64,000 bases of DNA from Salinimicrobium sp963709775 (lineage in GTDB: Bacteria > Bacteroidota > Bacteroidia > Flavobacteriales > Flavobacteriaceae). Position 1 is the first letter of the stretch. Each line of letters starts with the position of its first letter. Under the pieces are notes generated by a model. It had not been told where the DNA came from. It saw only the letters and a list, made by a program, of their open reading frames with translations, and did not search any database. The stretch covers positions 62,001 through 126,000 of the forward strand of contig CAVPXS010000011.1 of the NCBI GenBank assembly GCA_963709775.1, in the 5' to 3' direction. Of the stretch, positions 46,201 to 54,677 are shown in pieces. The translations under genes and the position numbers were made by a program.

Positions 46201-46320
46201 GGCCCCCGGTAAAGGCAAACCTTTGTCATCTACTACGGTACCTGCTACTTCTTGCGTTTGAGCCATCGCTGAACTCAGAACGAACAAAAATAACATCACT
46301 AAATAATTCTTAATTTTCAT
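43213..46320 (-). CDS. susC: SusC/RagA family TonB-linked outer-membrane importer
   Basis: The 1035-residue protein has a signal peptide, a carboxypeptidase-regulatory-like domain at residues about 22-110 (VAGTVVDDKGLPLPGANVII), a plug domain with IRVRGITTLNNNNPLWIVDG and IEVLKDAASQAIYGARAASG, and a large TonB-dependent barrel ending with an aromatic residue (YMFGASIGF). It imports oligosaccharides captured with SusD, using TonB energy. It is the first gene of the beta-glucan operon; a promoter is visible upstream. Confidence 0.96.
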   Translation of the reverse strand: MKIKNYLVMLFLFVLSSAMAQTQEVAGTVVDDKGLPLPGANVIIKGTTTGTLTDFDGKFAITASPGDVLVFSYVGFETIETVVGDKQDLMITLTPSAAALDEVVVVGYGTQKRSVVTGAISSVNASDLETLPINNVGDALQGRTSGLTVASSSGQPGSGSTIRVRGITTLNNNNPLWIVDGVVVDNGGIGYLNQSDIASIEVLKDAASQAIYGARAASGVILITTKSGKEGRIKVNYNTYFGVSEPDTRVDLVNATQYAGLRNEASVNDGGPILFPDLSIYGEGTDWQDAIFNDSAIRQNHELSISGGNETSTFYLSFGYLDEEGIVATDISNFERTNLRINSTHKITPWLTFGENVGFSREKSIGLGNTNSEYGGPLSSALNLDPLTPLVVTDPVRLGQYPYNQDLPLMRDANGNPYGISDYVGQEMVNPLAYIQTRLGNYGFGDNIVGNAFVEAEPVEGLVFRSNIGAKYSYWGGEGFTPVSFLNTSTSTAETSFSRSYNDKLDYNVENTVSYSDVIGEHNFTVLLGQGAYKENEAKGTSVTKFGIPVDNFDDASLNFNVPEEDISAGGYENVPHKVSSLFARVNYNYAEKYLFSGVVRRDGSSRFGANNKYGVFPSASIGWVASREDFWGPENPVNFFKLRGSYGIVGNDNVGDLTFLSTIGSGRNYAFGDQTTRYDVGYSPNAPANPDLKWEETSQLNIGFESRFFKGFSLEVDWYKKITTDILLYPRVAAYAGVIGNPASNVGDMENTGVEINLGYKKYMDDFGFSINGNASYLKNEVTFLGEGVEFLDGGVPFQASTYPITRTAVGQAVNSFFGFKTLGIFQTPEEVDNYRNEGGGLIQPSAVPGDFKWQDSNGDGTITEEDRVFIGDPTPDWSFGITLNAYYKNFDITIFGQGAGGNQIYQGLRRLDIANANYPAKALQRWTGPGTSNSYPRMTDADPNNNYSNPSDFYLEDGDYFRIKTAQLGYSLPENTLSSIGFEKVRVYVMSENLLTLTNYTGFDPEIGGGVLSIDRGIYPQARSYMFGASIGF

Positions 46321-46392
46321 TGACTGTTGAATTTAGTTGTTGGTGCATTTAATTTTAAAATTTACTTTTTGCTTTAGTGCACATTGAAAAAC

Positions 46393-46486
46393 CGATATCG
46401 ATTTCGATTATCGAAAATGCATTTCAGCCATTCAATACGTTGTTAAAATTATGTTACCAATATATTAAGTAAAGTAGCAGACAAAA
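46393..46486 (-). promoter_or_regulatory. susC promoter and CGAT repeat element
   Basis: On the minus strand TTTTG (46486-46482) and TATATTGG (46464-46457, 7 of 8 to TAnnTTTG) are separated by exactly 17 bases, the Bacteroidota -33/-7 layout. Downstream in the leader, 46393-46413 reads CGATAT-CGATTT-CGATTA-TCG, a 6-bp periodic element with inverted CGATA/TATCG ends, a candidate operator. The remainder of 46321-46670 shows no gene. Confidence 0.5.
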
Positions 46487-46670
46487 TAAAAAACACCTTT
46501 ACAAAAAACCTACATGAGAAAAGTTCCTTGTATAGATTAGAATGAACCCATAGATAGAGCGGTATAACCAGGAAAACATAAATAGTTCCGAGGCCTAAAA
46601 AAAAGATGAATTGGTATTAAATAAAGAGGATGTAGAGGTTTTGTAGAGGTAATATACCTTCCTGTATAGG

Positions 46671-49439
46671 CTACAAATTCATAATATAATCTGTTAAATT
46701 CGTTTCCCGTGGTAAATCTAATTTCTTTCTCAATCGATATCGCTTTATTTCTACGCTTTTCACCGAGATATTTATTAGGGGAGCAATTTCTTTAGAAGAA
46801 AGATTTAACCTAAGATAGGCACAGAGACGAAGATCGTTGGATGTGAGTTCGGGATGTTTGGCTTTGATTTTATCAAAAAATTCTTTGTCGGCATTTTTGA
46901 AAGCCTCTTTAAACATCTTCCAGTTGTCTTCTTCTCTCAACTCATTATCTATTGTTTTGATAACATTTTTAACCTTGGAACTTTCCGCTCCCTTTAGCTC
47001 TTGCTTAAGATTGGAGAGAAATTCGTTTTTCCGGACCAGCGACATCGTGGAAGCTGCCAATTGCCCATTCTTTTCTGTCATGTCTTTTTCAAGGTGTTCC
47101 TTTTGAAGTTTTATGATCTTCTGTTCTGCTTCAAGGTTTTTCATTTTAAGATTCTTTTCCCGCTCTTCAAGGATTTTTTTGTGGCGCCTTTTATATGAAT
47201 AGTGAACTACCGTAAGTCCCAGGACAAACAGTATGAAATAACTAACCAAAGCCAAATTACTGTTGAACCAAGGTCTCGAAATGAAAAAATAATACTCTTC
47301 AACAGCAGTTTCCTTTCCATTAATTCTTCCTTTTACCTGAAAGGTGTAGTTACCGGAAGAAAGATTCTCAAAATTTGCGGTACCTGTCTGCTCCCACCTG
47401 GACCAATTAGAGGAATAGCCCTTAAGTCTATAACTATATTCTGTTCTCGCAAGTTTTTGATAATTTGGAATACTGTATTTAAAGAGAATATTGTTATCCT
47501 GGCTCTCGAGGCTTAGATCAGGTACATTGAGTGATTGATAGCTAATGTCCTCCCGCTTGGAAGATGTGCGCACATTGTTTATCACCAGGGTTCCAGAAAG
47601 CACTTCTTTTTCAAGGGGTAAAGAAAATTCGATATATCCACCATTAGAACCAACCAGATAACGATTCTCTCCAATTAATGAAATATTTTCGAATCCTTTC
47701 CCGATGTTTCGATCATCTAGAGGCAATGGAACTTCTCTTGCTATTAATTTTTGTTCAAAAGGATCTCTTTTAACATAGTAAAGGTTATCTACACCAAAAG
47801 TCCACCAGCTACCATCTTCAAGAACTACCGAAGCACCACTAATCCTATTGTTTTGCCCTGTCAACCTGTTTAGATCATTGTCCCTGGTAAATTTGTTTAA
47901 ATCCTCATCATATAGAAAAACCTCTTTTTCAGTACCATAATATATTTCATCTTCAAATTGAAAGATCTGCGGAACAAGACCAGAATTCTCACTGATCTCA
48001 TAATTCTGAATATCTTTTATTCCTGAATAATTTTCATCAATTTTAATTCGGAATATACCTCTGTGAAAGTGGCTCATCCATACAACAGAATCACTCTCCA
48101 CAATCATATGCTGGACAGAAAAATCAAAATTCTTAATGTATTTGGCAGTAGAGTCTTTTGAATTTGAAGGTAGATAGCTAAGACCATTATAATGCCCCTG
48201 TAAAATCCCCTCTCCAATTGCCTCCATGGTCCATGTCCCTAGTCCATCCCAGATTAGCACAGCATCCGTTTTTTCTATCTTAAAGGTGCCCCTGTCATGT
48301 CCCGCATAAAGATTTCCTTCCAGATAATTAAGACTCCAAACCTGTCCTGTTGTACCGGGTACCAAACGATATGATTCATCGGAGTCCATTTTTTTGTAAT
48401 ATAACCCCTGGTTTGTACCTAAATACATGAGATCGTCAACTACCAAGCTGCAGTACACCGTCCCAATCTTTCCGAAGAAATCCACGAAAATGCGAAAAGC
48501 ACTTTCTTTATTAATAACCGCAATCCCATTATCAAGTCCTCCCCAAATATTCCCTTCGGAATCTTCCGCCACTGCCAGTAGTGTGTTATTGAGGAGCGTA
48601 GGCTGTGACAAATGATATTGCACACCACCCTCCATTTTGAGCAAGTACAAACCTCCCCCTATACTTCCTAATGCCAGGCTTCCATCTTTTAAGTAGATCG
48701 CCGAAAAGAAACTTACAGACATGGGATAGTTTTCTATTGGTAAAGCTTCCCATTGGTTCCCGGTTATAACAAATATTCCGTCATCCCGGGTGACCGCCAG
48801 CATCTTGTCAGATGAGTATGGAAACAATCCTACAATAGGCTTGTTCTCAATTTTTTCATTTGAAATAAATAATTTCCCAACCCCCTGTTCGATCACGAAC
48901 AGTCCTTTTTCTGCAACCTGGTAATAAATTTTATCCCAAACCCCGAAAAGGTTGGATATATTTTTTTCGGTAACTATAGTTGTCACCTTACCGGTTAACT
49001 TGTTAAAGCTGTAAAGTCTTTGATGACTTTGAAAAATAACATGATCATCAACCTCTTTAATATCCCAAAATTGCTCTCCGTCGATGAGTCCTTTTGAGAC
49101 GGAATCTTTTAGAGAAGTATACTGTAATATTCCATCTTTCTCAGTATGCCAAAAGCCAAATTCCATATAGGCCCCGGTGTAAATATTTTCACCTGATACC
49201 ATTACCGAACGTACTGCGGTTTTACCGGGAACTTCATAGAGATTCCAATGCTCACCATCAAATTGAAGCAGTCCGGAATTATTAGCAACGTAAATCTTTT
49301 TATCTGGACCCTGAGAGATCATCCAGTTCTGGTTGCCGGCCCCGTATTCGCTGGGAGAAAAATTAGTAACAGGAGGTAGTTCCTGAGCGTTTATGGCCAG
49401 GCTAAAAAACAGGAAAACAAAGAATATTTTCTTCAACAC
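46671..49439 (-). CDS. Membrane-spanning one-component regulator (propeller, Y_Y_Y, LuxR-type HTH)
   Basis: The 922-residue protein has a signal peptide, two-component-regulator propeller repeats over about 600 residues (EGNIWGGLDNGIAVI), a Y_Y_Y domain (YSYRLKGYSSNWSRW), one transmembrane helix (LALVSYFILFVLGLTVVHY), a coiled coil (MKNLEAEQKIIKLQKEHLEK) and a C-terminal helix-turn-helix (LSSKEIAPLINISVKSVEIK). It lacks histidine kinase and receiver domains, so it should sense oligosaccharide outside and bind DNA inside directly, like SusR-type regulators. It lies just upstream of susC on the same strand. Confidence 0.88.
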   Translation of the reverse strand: MLKKIFFVFLFFSLAINAQELPPVTNFSPSEYGAGNQNWMISQGPDKKIYVANNSGLLQFDGEHWNLYEVPGKTAVRSVMVSGENIYTGAYMEFGFWHTEKDGILQYTSLKDSVSKGLIDGEQFWDIKEVDDHVIFQSHQRLYSFNKLTGKVTTIVTEKNISNLFGVWDKIYYQVAEKGLFVIEQGVGKLFISNEKIENKPIVGLFPYSSDKMLAVTRDDGIFVITGNQWEALPIENYPMSVSFFSAIYLKDGSLALGSIGGGLYLLKMEGGVQYHLSQPTLLNNTLLAVAEDSEGNIWGGLDNGIAVINKESAFRIFVDFFGKIGTVYCSLVVDDLMYLGTNQGLYYKKMDSDESYRLVPGTTGQVWSLNYLEGNLYAGHDRGTFKIEKTDAVLIWDGLGTWTMEAIGEGILQGHYNGLSYLPSNSKDSTAKYIKNFDFSVQHMIVESDSVVWMSHFHRGIFRIKIDENYSGIKDIQNYEISENSGLVPQIFQFEDEIYYGTEKEVFLYDEDLNKFTRDNDLNRLTGQNNRISGASVVLEDGSWWTFGVDNLYYVKRDPFEQKLIAREVPLPLDDRNIGKGFENISLIGENRYLVGSNGGYIEFSLPLEKEVLSGTLVINNVRTSSKREDISYQSLNVPDLSLESQDNNILFKYSIPNYQKLARTEYSYRLKGYSSNWSRWEQTGTANFENLSSGNYTFQVKGRINGKETAVEEYYFFISRPWFNSNLALVSYFILFVLGLTVVHYSYKRRHKKILEEREKNLKMKNLEAEQKIIKLQKEHLEKDMTEKNGQLAASTMSLVRKNEFLSNLKQELKGAESSKVKNVIKTIDNELREEDNWKMFKEAFKNADKEFFDKIKAKHPELTSNDLRLCAYLRLNLSSKEIAPLINISVKSVEIKRYRLRKKLDLPRETNLTDYIMNL

Positions 49440-49462
49440 AAGAAGTCTGAGTTCATTTCAAA

Positions 49463-49470
49463 CAAATATA
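49463..49470 (-). promoter_or_regulatory. -7 promoter box of the propeller regulator gene
   Basis: TATATTTG on the minus strand matches TAnnTTTG exactly and ends 23 bases before the ATG at 49439. Confidence 0.5.
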
Positions 49471-49667
49471 CCAGCAATTTATATTTAAGAAAATTTTTAG
49501 AGAAAGCATTTAAATTTTCTGAGAAGTTGCTATGAGACCTTCCCTGACGTATTATTAAAATTTATATCTAAGAGTTTCTTCTCATATAAACCAAAATCAA
49601 ATCCAGACTTTTCTTCTAACGGTGAAAATCGTAAAACCTTGTTTCCAGAATTTCAATTTCAGAAAGC

Positions 49668-49740
49668 AAAGATTAAAAAGAAAATCCTCTTTTTAATCTT
49701 TATAAGCACCTATAGGTTAGGATTTTCTTTAGGAAATCCT
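49668..49740. terminator. Two hairpins in the 417-base gap before the 1199-residue gene
   Basis: AAAGATTAAAAAGA / TCTTTTTAATCTTT (49668-49701) is a perfect 14-bp stem with loop AAATCC. AGGATTT / AAATCCT (about 49719-49740) follows. No gene is seen in 49440-49856. The pair separates the beta-glucan regulator from the next plus-strand gene and could be terminators or leader structures. Confidence 0.5.
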
Positions 49741-49856
49741 GCTTTTATTGTTATAAACGGGTTAAATACCAGTAGAATGGGCGCTTTTTTTTAGAAATTG
49801 GAACATTTGCTAGGTATTAGATTTAATAAAAGAAAAACATAAACTGGAAGTTCCTT

Positions 49857-52800
49857 ATGATCCCAAACATGGTATCCCCCATTCTCCTTTTCAGAACTAT
49901 ATATATTAATCTTTTTTTCTCCCTTTTGTTTTCGGTTTCTTCCTTGGCACAGGAACAAAAAGCCGATTCTTTAGCTATCTCCCGTTCCTTTTATATACTT
50001 TCTAACACAGGACCGGGTGCAGACATGGCCACTCCTGCTCTTCTGGAAAAAATTTCAGAAGCGTCCAGGAATGATTCCTCCGCTTCCCTTCTACTTTTGG
50101 GAAATATCACACAAGAAATGGGCTACCCCGAAGGAGATCAAAGAAGGCAACAGACACAGGAATTCCTTAGGAAGGAACTTTTACAACCTCTTAAAAACTT
50201 TAATGGAAACATCATTTTTGTACCAGGAGTAAACGAATGGAACGAATCTGCCCCTCAAAGTCTGGACGACCTGGAAAGTTTTTTACAGGAAAACAGCGAC
50301 CGGGAGTTTATACCAGATGATGGTTGTCCCGTCGAAGACATTGAAATTAACGAAGAGATTGCACTAATTACAGTAGATTCACAATGGTACCTCGAAGACT
50401 GGGACAGCAGTAGTGATTTTAATGTGGATTGCGACATTAGAACCAAAGAAAGATTTTTTATAGAGGTAAAAGATGCATTAAAAGATAATTTTGGGAAGGT
50501 AAAAATTGTCGCTTTACATCACCCGATACTGAGTTCCTCGACTTCAGGCTTTTTAAATAATGTCTTTCCTTTTTCCAGACAAAATTTTGACAATCCTTTG
50601 TATCGCGAACTACGGAAAAGACTTGAAACCCTTGCTAGCCAGTTTGACGACGTGATCTTTGTCTCTGGCAGTGATCAAAACCTACAATACCTCACCAACG
50701 ACAGAAATCCCCAGATCATAAGCGCTACCGCGGCAAAAACAGAATCTGCTAAAGCTAAAGAAGAAGGTCATTTCGCCTCTCAAGAACCCGGCTACGCAAA
50801 ATTAACAATCTTCAAAAATGGCAATTCTGAAGTGAAATTCTTTAAAGTTGAGGAATCAGCTGAAGAGCTTTTATTTAGCACAACAATTCCGCGGGAAAGA
50901 AATACTAAAATAGACCTGGAGGGGGAGAAATGGAAAGAATTGGACGATACATTTTCGGCATCTATTTATACTTCCGAAGAAACCAGCAAAAGCGGAATCT
51001 ATCGTTTTTTATGGGGGGACCACTACCGGGAGGTCTACAACACCAAGATCGAAGTTCCCGTTTTGCTCCTTGATACCATCCATGGCGGCCTCACCCCTGT
51101 AAAAGAAGGGGGTGGACAACAATCCCGTTCCATTAGGTTTATGAATGAAGATGAAAATGAATATACTCTTAGGGCCTTGAGAAAAAGTCCCTCCCAATAC
51201 ATACAAGCCGATCTCCTTCCAACTTCTTTTGTTGGGAACAGGATCAATAACACCCTGCCGGAAAGGTTGGTTAAAGACTACTTCACCACCTCCCATCCTT
51301 ATGCAAAATTTGCACTCGATAATTTTGCTGAAGCTCTTGACCTGCCTCACATAAAACCCGATATCTATTATGTGCCGCGCCAGCCTGCACTGGACATTCA
51401 TAATGATGAATATGGCGATGAACTTTATGAACTGCAGGCCCATGCGGGGAGTGAAAACAAGTCATTTGCACAATTCGAGAAGCCGCAGGAGATCCTGAGT
51501 TCATTTGACCTTTTAGAAGAGCTTCGGGAAAATCCTCAGGCCAGCGTTGATGAAAGTGAATATATAAAAGCCAGGTTGTTTGATATGTTAATTGGCGACT
51601 GGGACCGTCACCAGGACAACTGGCGTTGGGCCGAGTATGAAGAAAATGGGGAAAAGCTTTATGTGCCTATTCCCAGAGACCGGGATCAATCCTTCTCTAA
51701 ATATGATGGCCCGCTCATTAGGCTGATTAAGCTTGCGGTGCCAAATCTTAGAAAGATGCAGACTTTTGACGAAGATATTGACAGTGTGGAATGGTTCAAC
51801 TGGTCAGGTTATCCTTTAGACCTTCAGATCCTCTTTAAAAGTAACTGGGAACAATGGGAGGAGCAGGTGGAACTCATTCAAAACACCATTTCCAATGAAC
51901 AAATTGAGGCTGCTTTTGCCGAATTACCGGCAGCAGCACAGGACCAGAGTATAGAAGAGATCAAACAAAAGCTGAAGGGTCGTCGTGGGAATTTAATGGA
52001 TATCGCCCGCGAATACTACGAGCACATGCAGGAATTTACCGTGATCACAGGTACAGATGAAGATGAGAATTTCAAGATCACACGAAAGGAAGATGGAAAT
52101 ACCGAAATCGTCCAAATTTCTGAAGGTGAAGAGATCTTCAGAAAAACATATAACTCAGAAGAGACAAAGGACATCTGGATTTACGGTATGGCAGGAGAGG
52201 ACACTTTTAGTGTCAGCGGTTCTGGCGATGATTTGGTAAGATTAAGAACTTTGGGAGGTCCGGGAAAGGATGTTTACGACTTTCAGAATAAAAGAAAGGT
52301 AAAGCTCTATGACTTTAAAAGTTCAGAAAGTGAGATTTTACAGCCGGGATCGCGTAAGTTGTTGGTAGATTCATATGAGATCAACAACTTCTACTATAAA
52401 AAATTCAAGTACAGCAGGTTCAGGGCGATGCCTTATGTCAACTTTGAAACCGATGCAGGTTTTACTCTCGGTGCAGAAACGGTCTGGACAAAGTATGGAC
52501 TGGTGAACAACCCTTTCCAGGCACAACATGAACTTTTAGCCAATTACTACTTTGCTACCAATGGATTTTCTCTACGATATGATGGAGAATTTGCCCACCT
52601 CTTCAATAACTGGAACTTTGGCATTACCGCCCGCTATACCAGTCCTAATTACACGCTCAATTACTTCGGAAGTGGAAACGAAACTGAATACTACAGCAGT
52701 GAAGTAGATAAAGACTACAACCGGATAAGGATCGAAAAATGGCATTTTTCGCCATCATTAATTTGGCGCAATAATGCCGGAAGTGTTTTTGACTTCAGAA

Positions 52801-53456
52801 CCATGATCGAATCCTTCAAGGTAAAATATGAGCAGGATATTTATCTGGGTGAAATACTATCTCCCGAAAATGACATTTTTGACAGACAGTTATATGCAGG
52901 AGCGGAAGCTAATTACAGGTTCTACAGCAAAAATAAAGTAGCCTATCCCAGTCTGGGATCAGATGTTCGGGTAACAACAGGTTACAAAAAGAGCATAGAC
53001 GGTATTGGAAATGAATTTGCTTACCTGGAGCCTTCCGTTTCTTTTAACTATCCGCTTATTCCCAGCGGCTATGCAGTCATTGCCTCTAAAATTGGAGGAG
53101 AAGTGATCTTTGGAGATGATTATGAAATCTACCACGCTGCCACAATAGGCGGAAACCGCAGCCTTAGGGGCTATCGCAATCACCGTTTCAATGGAAAACA
53201 GGCATTTTACCACAGTACAGATTTGAGAACAGCGCTCGGAATCTGGGAAAATAGTTTTATCCCCTTTGTTTATGGTGTCACTGCCGGGTTCGATTACGGC
53301 CGGGTTTGGACCCCCGGGGAAGATTCAGAACAATGGCACAACAACTACGGTGGTTCTATCTGGATTAGTGCCGGGTTTGCCATAACCGGTAACATCGGAC
53401 TCTATCACGGTGGTGACGGAAACCGGTTAAGTGTAATGCTCAACTTTAAATATTAA
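49857..53456 (+). CDS. Three-part envelope protein: decayed metallophosphatase, kinase-like segment, Omp85-like barrel
   Basis: The 1199-residue protein has a signal peptide ending near SLAQ, a calcineurin-like phosphoesterase fold (residues about 40-340), a middle region with GDWDRHQDNWRW and IPRDRDQSF (about 578-612), reminiscent of atypical kinase catalytic loops, and a C-terminal barrel (about 880-1199) with the surface-antigen motif NRSLRGYRNHRF. In the phosphatase part, metal-ligand motifs appear lost (SNTGPG for GDAG, LGNITQ for GDNIY, PGVNEW for GNHDW, SGSDQN for GHEHN) although HHP remains. It is probably anchored in the outer membrane. The function is unknown. It contains two copies of the dispersed palindrome. 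Confidence 0.8.
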   Translation: MIPNMVSPILLFRTIYINLFFSLLFSVSSLAQEQKADSLAISRSFYILSNTGPGADMATPALLEKISEASRNDSSASLLLLGNITQEMGYPEGDQRRQQTQEFLRKELLQPLKNFNGNIIFVPGVNEWNESAPQSLDDLESFLQENSDREFIPDDGCPVEDIEINEEIALITVDSQWYLEDWDSSSDFNVDCDIRTKERFFIEVKDALKDNFGKVKIVALHHPILSSSTSGFLNNVFPFSRQNFDNPLYRELRKRLETLASQFDDVIFVSGSDQNLQYLTNDRNPQIISATAAKTESAKAKEEGHFASQEPGYAKLTIFKNGNSEVKFFKVEESAEELLFSTTIPRERNTKIDLEGEKWKELDDTFSASIYTSEETSKSGIYRFLWGDHYREVYNTKIEVPVLLLDTIHGGLTPVKEGGGQQSRSIRFMNEDENEYTLRALRKSPSQYIQADLLPTSFVGNRINNTLPERLVKDYFTTSHPYAKFALDNFAEALDLPHIKPDIYYVPRQPALDIHNDEYGDELYELQAHAGSENKSFAQFEKPQEILSSFDLLEELRENPQASVDESEYIKARLFDMLIGDWDRHQDNWRWAEYEENGEKLYVPIPRDRDQSFSKYDGPLIRLIKLAVPNLRKMQTFDEDIDSVEWFNWSGYPLDLQILFKSNWEQWEEQVELIQNTISNEQIEAAFAELPAAAQDQSIEEIKQKLKGRRGNLMDIAREYYEHMQEFTVITGTDEDENFKITRKEDGNTEIVQISEGEEIFRKTYNSEETKDIWIYGMAGEDTFSVSGSGDDLVRLRTLGGPGKDVYDFQNKRKVKLYDFKSSESEILQPGSRKLLVDSYEINNFYYKKFKYSRFRAMPYVNFETDAGFTLGAETVWTKYGLVNNPFQAQHELLANYYFATNGFSLRYDGEFAHLFNNWNFGITARYTSPNYTLNYFGSGNETEYYSSEVDKDYNRIRIEKWHFSPSLIWRNNAGSVFDFRTMIESFKVKYEQDIYLGEILSPENDIFDRQLYAGAEANYRFYSKNKVAYPSLGSDVRVTTGYKKSIDGIGNEFAYLEPSVSFNYPLIPSGYAVIASKIGGEVIFGDDYEIYHAATIGGNRSLRGYRNHRFNGKQAFYHSTDLRTALGIWENSFIPFVYGVTAGFDYGRVWTPGEDSEQWHNNYGGSIWISAGFAITGNIGLYHGGDGNRLSVMLNFKY
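52735..52749. repeat. Palindromic motif AAAATGNCATTTT (in the 1199-residue gene, first copy)
   Basis: CGAAAAATGGCATTTTTCG is nearly symmetrical; it lies 131 bases before a second copy. Confidence 0.75.
52867..52881. repeat. Palindromic motif AAAATGNCATTTT (in the 1199-residue gene, second copy)
   Basis: GAAAATGACATTTTTGA lies in the barrel-coding part of the gene. Confidence 0.75.
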
Positions 53457-53557
53457 AATTACTTGTCCCGGTTTTGATATTACAGTTTCCTTAACGCAGG
53501 TTCTGGAAATTCCTTACTAGCTTAATAAGGTATTGTAAATCAGCTAAAAAAGCAGTT

Positions 53558-54334
53558 ATGGGAAAACTTGATGGAAAAGTAGCACTAATCACCGGATCTG
53601 ATTCGGGAATTGGGCAGGCCTCAGCAATAGCCTTCGCAAAAGAAGGAGCAAACGTGGTGGTAACCTATCACACAGATGAAGAAGGAGCCAAAGAAACCCT
53701 TCAGAAAATCGAAGCGCAGGGAAGAAAGGGAATTGTTTTAAAGGTGGATATTTCCGAAGAAAAAGAAGTTGAAAGCATGTTCGATAAGGCGCTGGAAGAA
53801 TTTGGGAAGATCGATATTCTCATGAATAATGCTGCCATTGACGGGCAGGGTTTTAAAGTTGCCGAAATGCCAACCGAAAATTTTGATAAGGCCATAAAAG
53901 TTAACCTTTACGGCACCTTCTTTTGCACCCGAAGATTTATTAAGGAGCTAAGAAAACAAAAAAGCAAAGGAAAGATCATCAATGTGAGTTCGGTGCATGA
54001 GGAAATTCCTGCTCCCGGCACTGCAGAATATTGTGCTTCCAAAGGTGCGGTGCGAAATTTCACCCGGGTGCTTGCACTTGAACTGGCCGAAGAAGGAATC
54101 AATGTTAATAATATAGCCCCGGGAATGATCCTTACTCCCATGAACCAGGAAGCTATTGAGGATAAGAAGACAAGAGAGGAACAGGTACAACACATACCTA
54201 TGAAAAGAGCAGGAAAGCCCGAAGAAATAGGAAAGCTTGCAGTTTTTCTTGCTTCCTCAGATTCAGATTATGTTACCGGCTCCACCTACGTTATGGATGG
54301 CGGATTAATGCAAAATGTTGGCCAGGGAGCTTAA
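53558..54334 (+). CDS. Short-chain dehydrogenase/reductase (glucose 1-dehydrogenase-like)
   Basis: The 258-residue classical SDR has the cofactor motif TGSDSGIGQ, NNAAIDG, catalytic Ser in INVSSVHE, the YxxxK pair in AEYCASKGA, and the C-terminal GSTYVMDGGLM typical of SDRs. It would reduce or oxidise a carbonyl/alcohol with NAD(P). The set of motifs most resembles glucose 1-dehydrogenase-type proteins, but the substrate is open. It stands as a single gene. Confidence 0.92.
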   Translation: MGKLDGKVALITGSDSGIGQASAIAFAKEGANVVVTYHTDEEGAKETLQKIEAQGRKGIVLKVDISEEKEVESMFDKALEEFGKIDILMNNAAIDGQGFKVAEMPTENFDKAIKVNLYGTFFCTRRFIKELRKQKSKGKIINVSSVHEEIPAPGTAEYCASKGAVRNFTRVLALELAEEGINVNNIAPGMILTPMNQEAIEDKKTREEQVQHIPMKRAGKPEEIGKLAVFLASSDSDYVTGSTYVMDGGLMQNVGQGA

Positions 54335-54561
54335 GTGATCTTAATGAAGGTAATTCGTTCTGAAAGTTTGCTAAGAGCGTAGAATTCTTTAATGTTCAAA
54401 AACCTCTTTTTTAATGCCCCTAGTAGACAGGATCTTATCTGCTTCACCTGCTCCTGGATTGATTCGATCACTTCCCAGGGTCGGGAGCATAGTAATACCT
54501 TCATTTTAAGCCATTTATTCTCCAACCTGTCGGTTCCTTTGAAAAAAATCGAGGAAATCAC
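54331..54561 (-). CDS. Possible small protein of unknown function
   Basis: A 76-codon frame fills most of the gap after the SDR gene and overlaps its last 4 bases. Its composition (KMKVLLCSRPWEVIESIQEQ, KKRFLNIKEFYALSKLSE) looks protein-like, with charged amphipathic stretches and no low complexity. I do not recognise it, and no promoter or clear ribosome-binding site supports it. Confidence 0.3.
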   Translation of the reverse strand: MISSIFFKGTDRLENKWLKMKVLLCSRPWEVIESIQEQVKQIRSCLLGALKKRFLNIKEFYALSKLSERITFIKIT

Positions 54562-54624
54562 TTTCTGCGTTTAATTTTACGTTTGATCCTGTAATCTAAG
54601 TTTAATTTCGGATTAGATTAGGCA

Positions 54625-54657
54625 CAAAAAAAACCGGACCTAAAAGATCCGGTTTTT
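54625..54657 (-). terminator. Rho-independent terminator of the SYLF gene
   Basis: AAAAACCGGA / TCCGGTTTTT form a 10-bp stem with loop CCTAAAAGA, and the minus strand continues into a T run. It lies 20 bases after the stop. Confidence 0.85.
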
Positions 54658-54677
54658 ATAATTTTAATGGACTAATA

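Noticed and set aside
46407..46428. Further copy of AAAATGNCATTTT at CGAAAATGCATTTCAG
   Set aside because: The central base is missing and the right arm is imperfect, so it does not match the odd-centred palindrome and was not counted.
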